DNA of 64,000 bases from Streptomyces sp. NBC_01451 (GCF_036227485.1 NZ_CP109479.1:8804001-8868000); one strand, 5' to 3'; shown: positions 40,295 to 48,953, counted from the first letter of the stretch. Notes: generated from the letters alone by a model not told the origin. Translations and numbers: made by a program.

Positions 40295-41080
40295 ATGAAC
40301 ACAAGAGTAGAGAACCGTTTCGACGGCAAGGCGGCGATCGTCACCGGCGGAGTCTCGGGTATCGGTGCCGCGATCACCGAACGCCTCCTGGCCGAGGGCG
40401 CGTTCGTTGTCGCGGTGGACATCGACGCAGACGCTGTCGCGTCGTTCACGAAGCAGCACGACTCGACCCGTCTGCAGACGCGTGTGCTTGATGTATCGGA
40501 CGCCGACGCCACACGGACAGTGATCGAGGAGGCCGTCGCCGAGCACGGCCGGCTCGATCTCGTCGTTCCCAACGCCGGTATCGCCGCTCCCGGCAGCGCT
40601 GCCGGCGTCACCCTCGAAGGGTGGACGGCGGTGCTGAACGTCGACCTCAACGGGGTGTTCCACACCATTCGCTACGCCCTGCCGCACCTGGCGGCGACTC
40701 GAGGCTCCGTCGTCAGCACCGCATCCATCTCCGGACTCGGTGGCGACTACAACCTCGCCGCCTACAACGCGGCCAAGGGCGCCGTCATCAACCTCACCCG
40801 CAGTGTCGCCGTCGACTTCGGCAAACAGGGCGTGCGCGTCAACGCCATCGCCCCGGGGCCCGTCCTCACCCAGGGCCTGCGGCAGTGGCTGGACGCCCGT
40901 ACCGATGTCCGCGACCTCTACGAAGACCACATCCCGCTGGGACGCGCCGCCGAACCGTCCGAGATCGCGTCGGTGGTCGCGTTCCTCGCCTCCGACGACG
41001 CCTCGTACATCACCGGCGTCACCCTCGCCGTCGACGGCGGACTCACCGCCTGGACCGGCCAACCCCACGTCATGGGCTGA
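40295..41080 (+). CDS. SDR family oxidoreductase
   Basis: A 261-residue classical SDR. TGGVSGIG holds the cofactor, PNAG replaces NNAG, and the catalytic Ser-Tyr-Lys is in ASISGL...YNAAKG. ATG 40295 follows GAAAGAGGG. It lies in the oxidoreductase block downstream of the P450 and alcohol dehydrogenase. Its substrate could be a ketone or secondary alcohol made earlier in the pathway. Confidence 0.85.
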   Translation: MNTRVENRFDGKAAIVTGGVSGIGAAITERLLAEGAFVVAVDIDADAVASFTKQHDSTRLQTRVLDVSDADATRTVIEEAVAEHGRLDLVVPNAGIAAPGSAAGVTLEGWTAVLNVDLNGVFHTIRYALPHLAATRGSVVSTASISGLGGDYNLAAYNAAKGAVINLTRSVAVDFGKQGVRVNAIAPGPVLTQGLRQWLDARTDVRDLYEDHIPLGRAAEPSEIASVVAFLASDDASYITGVTLAVDGGLTAWTGQPHVMG

Positions 41081-41097
41081 AAGGGCATCAGAGCCAC

Positions 41098-41159
41098 TCT
41101 CCCCAACTCGTCGAGCACCAGGAGCGGCAGAAAAGGCCGTCGTCACCTTCGACGAGTAA
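41098..41159 (+). repeat. Duplicated fragment of the alcohol dehydrogenase 3' end
   Basis: Sequence here joins two pieces of the alcohol dehydrogenase tail: one like 39798-39821 (encoding EHQER) and one like 39897-39929 (encoding AEKVVVTFDE and the stop). The intervening 75 bp are missing. It sits just before the leader of the next SDR. Confidence 0.7.
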
Positions 41160-41281
41160 GACCCGTCGACAACTCACCAGTTGGTCCAGACGACCGTGCA
41201 CCGCGCACCGCGCGAGGAGCCGACGGCCGGGCGGGCAGTCACACCACACCACGCGAGAACACAAGAAACAGGAGCAATGCC

Positions 41282-42055
41282 ATGAGGGGACTCACCGGAC
41301 AGCGCATCGTCATCGCCGGTGGCGGTAACGGGATAGGCGCGGGCACCGCCGAGCGCCTCGCCGCCGAGGGTGCCATGGTCGTGATCGGCGACATCAACGA
41401 GGACGCGGCGCAGGCCACCGCCAAGCGCATCACCGGCGCAGGCGGAAACGCCCTGGCCGTCGAGTTCGACCTCGCCGACGAGCGGTCGGTACGCGCCCTG
41501 TTCGACACCGCCGTCGACCACCTCGGCGGAGTCGACGGGCTCTACAACGTCGGCGCCGACGCCTCGGCGGACGTACTGGGCCGTGACGGCGACCTGCTGG
41601 ACATGGACCCGGCCGTATGGCGGCGCACCCTCGAGGTGAACCTGATCGGCTTCGCGCTTACCTGCCGCGCGGCCCTCCCGCTGCTGCTCGAACAGGGCCG
41701 CGGAGCGATCGTCAACACCTCCTCGCTGTCCGCGCACGTGGGCGACCACCAGCGCGCGGCGTACCAGACCAGCAAGGCCGGCATCAACGCGCTCACCCGG
41801 CATGTCGCCTCCCGCTGGGGCAGGGAGGGCATCCGCTGCAACTGTGTGTCGCCCGGGGTGGTGATGACCGAGTCCGCGGAGAAGATGGCCCTGACCCCGG
41901 AAGCTCTGGAATTCGCGCGGATGACCATCCCCAGCCCCCGGTTCGGCAGGCCCGGCGACCTGGCCGGAGTGGTGGCGTTCCTGCTCTCCGACGACGCGGA
42001 GTGGATCAACGGCCAGGTCTGGTCGATCAACGGCGGCGCAATGCTGCGCGAATGA
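41282..42055 (+). CDS. SDR family oxidoreductase
   Basis: A 257-residue SDR with GGGNGIGAG at residues 12-20, the catalytic Tyr and Lys in YQTSKAG, and a C-terminal WINGQVWSINGG. Its beginning is the parent of the remnant at 40061. The usual NNAG reads NVGA, an uncommon change. It probably shares a transcript with the SDR at 40295; 200 bp of repeated ADH-tail debris separates them. A convergent F420-type oxidoreductase gene follows after 330 bp. Confidence 0.85.
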   Translation: MRGLTGQRIVIAGGGNGIGAGTAERLAAEGAMVVIGDINEDAAQATAKRITGAGGNALAVEFDLADERSVRALFDTAVDHLGGVDGLYNVGADASADVLGRDGDLLDMDPAVWRRTLEVNLIGFALTCRAALPLLLEQGRGAIVNTSSLSAHVGDHQRAAYQTSKAGINALTRHVASRWGREGIRCNCVSPGVVMTESAEKMALTPEALEFARMTIPSPRFGRPGDLAGVVAFLLSDDAEWINGQVWSINGGAMLRE

Positions 42056-42387
42056 TGACCCGCCACGCACGACTCCGCCCCGGCACACCGCGCTCCGCCG
42101 CAAAGGAGGACTGGGAACGGATCCGGTAGGCCCATCTGCGTTGCGGTAGGCCAGACAGCGGGGCAGTGGGTGCCGCCCGGCCTCACGCCCGACCTGCCGC
42201 ACCGGTTGGAAACCCGGGAGCGGGTTGTTGCCACGTCGTGGCGGCTGTTGGTCACCAGGATCGGCGAGGTGCCGTCGCCCCGGAGCCGGTGTGGCCCATT
42301 GCACCAGCTCGGTCCGTGCCAGGGACTCACCGAGCCGGTCGAGGCGCTCCCGCAGTGGCTGGAGGCAGAAGCGCAGGAGACCGAAAC
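42056..42387. other. Convergent gap without recognisable content
   Basis: About 330 bp between stops of the SDR and the minus-strand oxidoreductase. Frames here are open but show no family that I recognise, and no clean hairpin stands out. Possibly gene debris. Confidence 0.35.
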
Positions 42388-43080
42388 TCAGGACTTGCTG
42401 TGTGCCTTTTCCAGGGCCGTACGAATTTCCTGGACGCCGGCCGGCTTTCCCGGGTCCTGAGGCCAGGGCAGTCGGGGGTCCGCCAGGTAGGGGAGGACCC
42501 AGGCGGGGTTGCCGTCCTGGACGCGCCAGCTCTCCGCCGTGGCGCCGGCGTCGACGGTGTCATAGCCGAGCCGGTCGAGCAGAGCGGTGACGGACTTCTT
42601 GGCCGCGTCGTCGTCGCCGGTGATCGGAAGGGCGCTGCGGTCGGGGGACCCGGTGGGACGGGCGAGAGTGATGAGGTGCTCGAAGTAGATGGTGCTGAAG
42701 GTCTTGATCGCGCGTGCTTCCGGCACGTACCGCTGGAACAGCTCTCCCGCGGTCAGGCCGTCCGCCGGCAGACCGGCGATGGCGCCGTCCCGCGATCGGT
42801 AGTAGTTGTTCGCGTCGATGACGATCTTCCCGGCGAGGGCGTCGGCGGGCAGGTGGGGCACGGCGCTGAAGGGGACGGCGACGACCGTCCAGTCGCCGGC
42901 CGCGGCGGCCTCCGCCGGAGTGGCGGCGCGTGCCCGGGGGCCGAGGCGGGCGGTGAGATCTCTCAGGGTTTCGGGGCCGCGCGAGTTGCTGACCACGACG
43001 TCGATCCCCGCGTTGACGGCAAGGCGCGCGACCGCGCCGCCGAGCATGCCGCTGCCGATGATGCCGAGCGTGTCGTTCAT
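42388..43080 (-). CDS. NADPH-dependent F420 reductase-like oxidoreductase
   Basis: The 230-residue Rossmann protein starts TLGIIGSGMLGGAVARLA, the dinucleotide motif of the F420-dependent NADP reductase/NADP-oxidoreductase family. A second conserved stretch, KTFSTIYFEHL, is also typical. It is cytosolic. It lies 128 bp downstream of the SRPBCC gene and is probably part of the same transcript. The hydride acceptor is uncertain: F420 or another cofactor. Confidence 0.75.
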   Translation of the reverse strand: MNDTLGIIGSGMLGGAVARLAVNAGIDVVVSNSRGPETLRDLTARLGPRARAATPAEAAAAGDWTVVAVPFSAVPHLPADALAGKIVIDANNYYRSRDGAIAGLPADGLTAGELFQRYVPEARAIKTFSTIYFEHLITLARPTGSPDRSALPITGDDDAAKKSVTALLDRLGYDTVDAGATAESWRVQDGNPAWVLPYLADPRLPWPQDPGKPAGVQEIRTALEKAHSKS

Positions 43081-43208
43081 TGCTTTCCTTCTTGTGGGTG
43101 GGGGGCTGTGTCTTTTGGGTCCAGCCGGAGCCCGCGGACCGAGGGGAGAACAGTCCGCGGGCGTATTGGGGGGATGGGGTGCTCAGGGGTGTGGGTCGCG
43201 CGGGACTG

Positions 43209-43664
43209 TCAGCGAACGGCTTCGACCTGCTTGGCCAGGGCCTTGCCGTAGCTCACGTAGCGTTCCTCCGTCTGGGACCGGCCGTCGCCTTCCACGAACT
43301 GCGCGGCGGCCGGTCCGGTGATCTCCTCGGATTCCGTGAGGCGCGTTCCGCCGTCATACGGCTCGAGGACGTAGGAATGCACTGCGTTGACAACGTCCGG
43401 GATGCCGGCTTGCCAGACGAACCGCCGCGGCGCCTCGTAGTGGACGACCGTGAAGGCGCGTTCCCCGTCGGCCTCGGACCCGTTCGTCACCTGGGCCCGC
43501 AACGCGGTTCCGGGCAGGATTTCAGCCGGGGCATCGATGTAGCTCAGCCCGGGGTGCCACTGCGCGTATGCGGCGAGGTCGGTCAGTACGCTCCACACCT
43601 CCTCCGGGGAACCTGCGATGTCGGTGACCGCGGTGATGACTGAGCTGTTCTCCATATTTCTCAT
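43209..43664 (-). CDS. SRPBCC (START-like) family protein
   Basis: A 151-residue START/SRPBCC fold: VITAVTDIAGSPEEVWSVLTDLAAY at the start, then strands ending in a long C-terminal helix. Such proteins bind hydrophobic ligands in a deep cavity. ATG 43664 overlaps the stop of the upstream oxidoreductase by 4 nt (ATGA), so translation is coupled; ATG 43655 with AAGGAG 11 nt upstream is an alternative. Ligand unknown. Confidence 0.75.
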   Translation of the reverse strand: MRNMENSSVITAVTDIAGSPEEVWSVLTDLAAYAQWHPGLSYIDAPAEILPGTALRAQVTNGSEADGERAFTVVHYEAPRRFVWQAGIPDVVNAVHSYVLEPYDGGTRLTESEEITGPAAAQFVEGDGRSQTEERYVSYGKALAKQVEAVR

Positions 43665-44596
43665 ATCTCCTTATGGTTTTCGAGGATGATCTTGCCCCGG
43701 GCGTGGCCGCCGGCCAGCAGCCGCTGGGCCTCTGCGGCCTGGTCGAGGGGGAAGGTCCGGCCGACGTGGACGGTGAGTTTGCCTTCCTCGGCGAGTTCCA
43801 CCAGCCGGTTCAGGTCGTCGCCGTCGAGGTGGACGAAGACGTCGATGGTGCCTGGGTACTCGGCGGCGGACAGGGTGATGGAAGCGACCCGCGCCCCGAG
43901 GGCGGCGATCGCGTGCGTCGTGGCCAGGGAGCCGCGTCCCGCGGTGTCGAGTATCGCGTCGACTCCGTCCGGGGCGATCTTGCGCACCTGTTCGACGAGC
44001 TCGTCGCCGTAGCGTACGGGCGTCGCGCCGAGGGAGTCGATGAACGCCTGGCTGGCCTCGGAGCCCGTCCCGATCACGCGTGCGCCCCGCGCTGCGGCGA
44101 TCTGGACGGCGAGGTGTCCCACCCCGCCCGCCGCCCCGTGGACCAGCACGGTGTCGCCGGCGGTCACCTCGAGGCTGTGCACGATCGCCTGGTAGGCGGT
44201 GAGTCCGGCGAGCGGAAGTCCGGCGGCCTGGGCCCAGCTCAGGTTCCTGGGCTTGCGTGCGAGCTGGCGCGGTTCGGCCGAGATCTTCTCCGCGTAGGTG
44301 CCGTAGTGCATGGCCTTGTCGCGGACGAAGCCGATCACCTCGTCGCCCGGCCGGAATCCCGTCGTCGCGACGCCGGCCTGCTCGATGACCCCCGCCAGAT
44401 CCCACCCGGGGGTCACGGGGAAGAGGGAGTCCACGAGGGGATCCGGGGCTCCGCTCTGGAATCCCAGATCCGCAGGGTTGAGTGCGGCGGCCTCGATCCT
44501 CACCAGGACGAGATCGGAGAACATCTTCGGATCCGGAACATCGACCACTTCAAGGACCTCGGGTCCGCCGAAATTCTGGTACTGAACGGCTTTCAC
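43661..44596 (-). CDS. Zinc-independent quinone oxidoreductase-like MDR protein
   Basis: The 311-residue protein is an NADP-dependent medium-chain reductase of the quinone oxidoreductase branch. It has KAVQYQNFGGPEVLEVVDVP at the start and HGAAGGVGHLAVQIAA for cofactor binding. Zinc ligands are missing. GTG 44596 follows AGGAAAGG. It begins a coupled operon with SRPBCC and F420-type genes, divergent from the LysR gene, which likely controls it. It probably reduces a quinone or enone. Confidence 0.85.
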   Translation of the reverse strand: MKAVQYQNFGGPEVLEVVDVPDPKMFSDLVLVRIEAAALNPADLGFQSGAPDPLVDSLFPVTPGWDLAGVIEQAGVATTGFRPGDEVIGFVRDKAMHYGTYAEKISAEPRQLARKPRNLSWAQAAGLPLAGLTAYQAIVHSLEVTAGDTVLVHGAAGGVGHLAVQIAAARGARVIGTGSEASQAFIDSLGATPVRYGDELVEQVRKIAPDGVDAILDTAGRGSLATTHAIAALGARVASITLSAAEYPGTIDVFVHLDGDDLNRLVELAEEGKLTVHVGRTFPLDQAAEAQRLLAGGHARGKIILENHKEI

Positions 44597-44736
44597 AGCT
44601 CTGCCTTTCCTGTTGCGTGCGGGTCGGCACGGCACAAGCACCTCATCCGGCCGGGGCCCGGGGCGCACAACCAAGCTGACCAGGACGGCTATGGCGGAGC
44701 AATGACTGTCTGGGCATCAGGTAATACCCTGGGAGC

Positions 44737-45669
44737 ATGAATCACCTGGAGACCCGGGAACTCACCTACTTCGTGGCCGTGGCCGAGACGCTGCACTTCA
44801 GCCAGGCCGCGGAGCAGTTGGGCATCACACAGCCGCCCCTGTCCCGGGCCATCGCCCACCTGGAGCGGCGCGTGGGTGTCCCGCTGCTGGAACGCACCAC
44901 GCGGAAGGTGACGCTGACCGCCGCCGGCGAGGTCTTTGTGGCCGAGTGCCGCACGATCCTGGCGGCGATGGACACAGCCGTACGCAAGGCGCGCAAGGCC
45001 GCCGGGCAGCGGGTCACCATCGCGGCTCGCCCCGGCTCCGGCCCTGGGGTTCTGCCCGCCCTCCTCGCCGCCGCCGACGGTGCGGACGGCGTGCTCCCTG
45101 AGGTCGTGTTCACCTACGACGAGATGGGCGCCCTTCGAGACGGCACCGCCGACATCGCCCTCATGTGCCAGACGGTTGCCGCCCCCGGCCTCGAACTGAT
45201 GGAGCTCGGCCCGGAAGAGCCGGTCGTCCTGCTCCCGGCGGGCCACCCCCTGGCTGAGCGCCCGTTTTTGACCCTCTCCGAGGTGGAGGCGCTGCCGGGC
45301 TACGAGGCGGAACTGCCGAACGAGGCACTGGACGTCATGGTCGACCGCGTCGCACTGGGACAACTCGTGATCGTTGTCGGCGACAGCGCCCGCGGCCGCC
45401 TCGGTGAATCCGTACGCGCCGTGCCCGTCCACGGATACCCGCCCACCCAACTCGTGCTGGCCTGGCTGCCGGACGCCCGCCCCGCCGCTACCCGCCTCGT
45501 CACGACAGCCCACGCCATGTTGGTGGGACGCCCACCGGGTCAGCCGGCGCCGGGAAGCACGGGCCTCAGCGTAAACCGGCCGTACGCGGAAGACGGCCGG
45601 CAAGCTGCACAGCTGTCGGCAGTGCCAGCGGGAGGTGAGGCGATTTCTGGGGGTCGGCCCGCCGCGTGA
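44737..45669 (+). CDS. LysR family transcriptional regulator
   Basis: The 310-residue regulator has a winged HTH at residues 5-65 (TYFVAVAETLHFSQAAEQLG, SRAIAHLERRVG) and a LysR-type effector domain. The C-terminal 45 residues after VTTAHAML look unstructured and may be a read-through tail. The start at 44737 is 140 bp from the divergent quinone-oxidoreductase operon, the normal LysR layout for target control. Inducer unknown. Confidence 0.85.
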   Translation: MNHLETRELTYFVAVAETLHFSQAAEQLGITQPPLSRAIAHLERRVGVPLLERTTRKVTLTAAGEVFVAECRTILAAMDTAVRKARKAAGQRVTIAARPGSGPGVLPALLAAADGADGVLPEVVFTYDEMGALRDGTADIALMCQTVAAPGLELMELGPEEPVVLLPAGHPLAERPFLTLSEVEALPGYEAELPNEALDVMVDRVALGQLVIVVGDSARGRLGESVRAVPVHGYPPTQLVLAWLPDARPAATRLVTTAHAMLVGRPPGQPAPGSTGLSVNRPYAEDGRQAAQLSAVPAGGEAISGGRPAA

Positions 45670-46062
45670 GCGGCCCGGCGGGCTGAGGTTCGGCCGCTTC
45701 CACGATCCGGGCTCAGCGGTCTGTTCATGTGCCGAGGGCCGCTGCGGTGACCCCATCATGCTGATACGCGCCAAGTCGGTCGCGACCGGGTCCTGCGTGA
45801 CTCGTCGGTGGCCTGTCCTCAGGAAGCACCCCGGTTCCGTACCCGGTGGGCCGTGCACCACATCCGCACCAGCCACCGCGCGTCAGGCGTCAGGTGGGCC
45901 AACGGCCACGGCGTGACTGTAGCGGCGGGCGGCGGATGGCCTCGTCAACTCGGGCCCGGTGCCGCCGGTCACCCACTGTCCGCCCACCCGCTCGACCGTA
46001 CGGAATCCGCCGTGGACCAACAACGTCTGTCTGCTCGCGGCGGGTCTCACACCGGAAAAGAC
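45670..46062. other. Gap before SDR cassette copy 2
   Basis: About 390 bp before the MerR-type promoter. Nothing recognisable; the frames are open in places but lack known motifs. Possibly the degraded left arm of the duplicated cassette. Confidence 0.35.
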
Positions 46063-46094
46063 TTGCACCTGACACTAGCGTGAGGTTCTAGCGT
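46063..46094 (+). promoter_or_regulatory. MerR-type promoter, copy 2
   Basis: TTGCAC (46063-46068), 20-bp spacer and TAGCGT (46089-46094). The dyad is ACCTGACACTAGCGTGAGGT (46067-46086). It lies 65 nt before the second SDR copy and closely matches the promoter at 30698. Confidence 0.7.
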
Positions 46095-46159
46095 GGTCGC
46101 TGTTGCTGCCCTCCCCAGGCACGCCTGACGGCACATTCCTACGCGAAGGTTTTCCCCCC

Positions 46160-46870
46160 ATGCAGATCGCCAATTCCGTCGCCCTCGTCACCGGCGCGAG
46201 CCGAGGCCTTGGCCGTCACTTCGCCACCCAACTGCTGGAGCAGGGTGCGGCGAAGGTGTACGCGACCGCACGTAACCCCGAGAGCGTCGACCTGCCCGGA
46301 GCGCAGGTGCTCGCGCTCGACATCACCGACCCGACCTCCGTGGCGGCTGCGGCGGCAACCGCCACGGACGTGACGATGCTGGTGAACAACGCCGGCATCA
46401 ACACCATGCACGCGCTGGTCAACGGGGACCTGGACCAGATCGAACTGGAGATGAACACCCACTACTACGGTCCCTTGCGCACGATCCGGGCCTTCGCTCC
46501 GATCCTGAAGGCAGGTGGCGGCGGGGCGATCGTCAACGTCCTGTCGGCGGCGTCCTGGATCCCTTCCGAGCACTGGGGTGCCTACCACGCGGCCAAGGCC
46601 GCTGCCTGGAGCCTGACCAACAGCGTCCGCCTCGAACTCTCCGGACAGAACACACTGGTTACCGGCGTGTATCTGGGGCCGACCGACACCGACCTGGCCC
46701 GGGGACTGTCGTTCCCGTTCGAACTGAACGACCCTGCCGACGTCGTCAAGGCCGCGCTCGACGGAGTTGAGGCAGGGCAGTCCGAAGTCCTGGCCGACGC
46801 GCTCTCCGCTCAGATCAAAGCGAACCTCGCCCTCGACCCCGCCACGATCTACACACCGACCACGGCCTGA
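46160..46870 (+). CDS. SDR family oxidoreductase, cassette copy 2
   Basis: A 236-residue SDR, the same length as copy 1 at 30783 and nearly the same throughout (for example NSVALVTGASRGLGRHFA and GGGGAIVNVLSAASW). TGASRGLG, NNAG and YHAAK are intact. It is under a matching MerR-type promoter. The DJ-1 gene that should follow is only a fragment here. Either both SDR copies serve the same reaction, or one has drifted in specificity. Confidence 0.85.
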   Translation: MQIANSVALVTGASRGLGRHFATQLLEQGAAKVYATARNPESVDLPGAQVLALDITDPTSVAAAAATATDVTMLVNNAGINTMHALVNGDLDQIELEMNTHYYGPLRTIRAFAPILKAGGGGAIVNVLSAASWIPSEHWGAYHAAKAAAWSLTNSVRLELSGQNTLVTGVYLGPTDTDLARGLSFPFELNDPADVVKAALDGVEAGQSEVLADALSAQIKANLALDPATIYTPTTA

Positions 46871-46935
46871 CCACCAACTGGCGCATCCCCGGGGTACGAC
46901 TCCACCAGCCGACGCCCGCCCCCTGCCCACAGATC

Positions 46936-47241
46936 CCGGCCACCGCGGCACAGGCGTTCCGCTTTGGTGTTGACACCTTCCGTGCCAAGCGGCCGGAACT
47001 CGTCGCCCGCCGGGACAGTGAACTTGCCCGCTCCCGCCGCTACCTGGGCCGCCTGCCCGTGTCCGAGGCGCTGCCGAACAGTGACAAGGAGGTCGTGGTG
47101 CTGCGTGACGATCTGATCAAGTCGATGCAGGACCTGCCGGAGCCCACCTACCCGTCCATCGAGCAGCTCGCGCACAGGCACTGCAACCCCGAGGACGCCT
47201 TCGACCTGCGCGCCTTCGACTCCGGCGCGCGACAACGCTGA
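46936..47241 (+). pseudogene. DJ-1 family fragment, copy 2
   Basis: Reads TAAQAFRFGVDTFRAKRPEL, then LGRLPVSEALPNSDKEVVVL, equivalent to about residues 91-185 of the DJ-1 protein at 31560. The first 90 residues and the entire half with the catalytic Cys are missing. The 3' end turns into SGARQR and stops 30 nt before the TerC start. Confidence 0.75.
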
Positions 47242-47270
47242 CATTTGCCGTTACGACTGCCGGAGGCGCA

Positions 47271-48272
47271 GTGGAAGTTTCGACGACCCTATGGATCCTG
47301 ACCATCGTGGGCTTTGCCGCCCTCATCGCGGTTGATTTCTTCATCGGCCGCAAGCCGCACGACGTCTCGATCAAGGAAGCCGGAATCTGGACGGTCGTGT
47401 GGATCGCCCTGGCCGGCCTCTTCGGGCTAGGCCTGCTCATCTTCGGCGGTGGCCAGGCCGGCGGAGAGTTCTTCGCGGGCTTCATCACCGAGAAGTCCCT
47501 GAGTGTCGACAACCTCTTCGTCTTCGTCCTGATCATGGCGAGGTTCGCGGTGCCGTCCCAGTACCAGCAGCGCGTGCTGCTGGTCGGTGTCCTCATAGCC
47601 CTGGTGCTGAGGGCCGTCTTCATCGCCGCGGGTGCCGCCATCCTCGCCAGCTTCGCGTGGGTGTTCTACCTCTTCGGCGTCTTCCTGATCTGGACAGCCT
47701 GGAAGCTCATCCAGGAGGCCCGGGCCGGCGACACGGACGAGGAGTACGAGGAGAACAAGCTGCTCAAGGCAGCCGAGCGCAGGTTCGGTGTCGCGGACCG
47801 CTACCACGGCACCAAGCTGTGGATCCAGGAGAACGGCAAGAGGGTCATGACCCCCATGCTGGTCGTGATGCTGGCCATCGGTACCACCGACGTGCTCTTC
47901 GCGCTCGACTCCATCCCGGCGATCTTCGGCCTGACCCAGGACCCGTACATCGTCTTCACCGCCAACGCCTTCGCCCTGATGGGTCTGCGCCAGCTGTACT
48001 TCCTCATCGGGGGACTGCTGAAGAAACTGGTCCACCTCAGCTACGGCCTGTCGATCATCCTCGGCTTCATCGGCGTCAAACTGGTGCTGCACGCACTGCA
48101 CGAGTCCGGCGTCCAGGTCCCCGAGATCAGCATCCCGGTCTCGCTCGGTGTGATCTGCTCGGTCCTGATCATCACCACGATCACCAGCCTGAGGGCCTCC
48201 AGGAAGCAGGCGGCGGCCGAGGCGGCACAGGAGAAGAGCGAAGGCACTCCGAAGGACAGCCTCGACGTCTGA
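47271..48272 (+). CDS. TerC family integral membrane protein
   Basis: The 333-residue protein has about nine transmembrane helices with the signature acidic segments FITEKSLSVDNLFVF and IGTTDVLFALDSIPAIF, whose Asp residues bind a metal in TerC-family proteins. Family members act in tellurite resistance or Mn homeostasis; Alx is an example. The start is GTG 47271. The long loop with EEYEENKLLKAAERRF is cytoplasmic and typical. Tandem hairpins follow the stop. Its place amid redox genes fits metal or stress physiology. Confidence 0.9.
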   Translation: MEVSTTLWILTIVGFAALIAVDFFIGRKPHDVSIKEAGIWTVVWIALAGLFGLGLLIFGGGQAGGEFFAGFITEKSLSVDNLFVFVLIMARFAVPSQYQQRVLLVGVLIALVLRAVFIAAGAAILASFAWVFYLFGVFLIWTAWKLIQEARAGDTDEEYEENKLLKAAERRFGVADRYHGTKLWIQENGKRVMTPMLVVMLAIGTTDVLFALDSIPAIFGLTQDPYIVFTANAFALMGLRQLYFLIGGLLKKLVHLSYGLSIILGFIGVKLVLHALHESGVQVPEISIPVSLGVICSVLIITTITSLRASRKQAAAEAAQEKSEGTPKDSLDV

Positions 48273-48356
48273 CCACGTCGGAGGTAGAAACACCCGACAC
48301 CGGGGGTGGTGCCCAGTGATTCGTCGAGCACCGTTCCCGGTGCTTCGGTGGGTGCT

Positions 48357-48380
48357 GGGTGTCCCCGGCCGGGGACACCC
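48357..48380. terminator. Perfect 24-nt palindromic hairpin after TerC
   Basis: Ten-base-pair perfect stem (48357-48366 with 48371-48380) closed by GGCC. A smaller hairpin with 7-bp arms and a TTCC loop precedes it at 48327-48344. Together they probably end the TerC transcript, 85 nt after its stop. Confidence 0.7.
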
Positions 48381-48413
48381 GCGCCGGAGGTGGAGGCACC
48401 TGTGGACGCACCC

Positions 48414-48893
48414 GTGAAGTTCGTGCAGATCATCGACTTCGAGACTGAGCGGATCGACGAGATGCGGGAGCTGGATGTCGACGCCTTCCGCGCCCAGCGA
48501 CCCGGGTTCGTCGCCCGCCGGAACAGTGAACTCGCCCTCGCCCGCCGCTGTCCGGGCAGCCTGCCCGTCTCCGAGTCGCTGCCCCACAGTGACAAGGAGG
48601 TCGTGGTGCTGCGTGACGACCTGATCAAGTCGATGCAGGACCTGCTGGAGCACACCTGCCCGTTCGGCAAGAAGGTACGCAGGGTCTACTTCATCGACGA
48701 AGTCCTCAGGGACGCCAACTACGAAATGCAGACAACCATCAACCCGACTGCCATCAAGGCCATCTGGGAGGAAGACGTCCGGCTGCTCACCAGTAACGGA
48801 CTCCATGCCATCGACGAGCACACGGCGCACCTTCCTGCCGCGTCGCTGACATCCTTCTCCCAGCTCAAGTGGCATCGACACCAGCTACGCTAA
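48414..48893 (+). pseudogene. Chimeric DJ-1 fragment, copy 3
   Basis: The frame begins VKFVQIIDFETERIDEMREL, a start typical of another small streptomycete family. It then switches to DJ-1 sequence (DAFRAQRPGFVARRNSELAL, LPHSDKEVVVLRDDLIKSMQ). About 115 residues are deleted at HTCPFGKKVRRVYFIDEVLR, removing the catalytic Cys region, yet the frame stays open to the end. It cannot be a working DJ-1 enzyme. Confidence 0.7.
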
Positions 48894-48918
48894 AACCTCA
48901 TGCTCCCGTCAGAAGCGG
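48887..48918 (-). promoter_or_regulatory. Degenerate MerR-type site near merR
   Basis: On the minus strand TAGCGT (48887-48892) is intact, a 20-bp spacer has part of the dyad (CTGACGGGAGCATGAGGT), and the -35 reads CCGCTT instead of TTGCA[C/T]. It may be a relic promoter or an operator for autoregulation of the MerR gene, 36 nt downstream. Confidence 0.4.
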
Positions 48919-48929
48919 CTCTGACGGGA
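48904..48929. promoter_or_regulatory. Perfect 10-bp inverted repeat in the merR leader
   Basis: TCCCGTCAGA (48904-48913), 6-nt loop, TCTGACGGGA (48920-48929). It overlaps the degenerate MerR-type site and ends 24 nt before the MerR start codon. It could be an operator or an RNA hairpin controlling merR. Confidence 0.45.
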
Positions 48930-48953
48930 CGCGAAAACGAACTAGGAGCAGTC

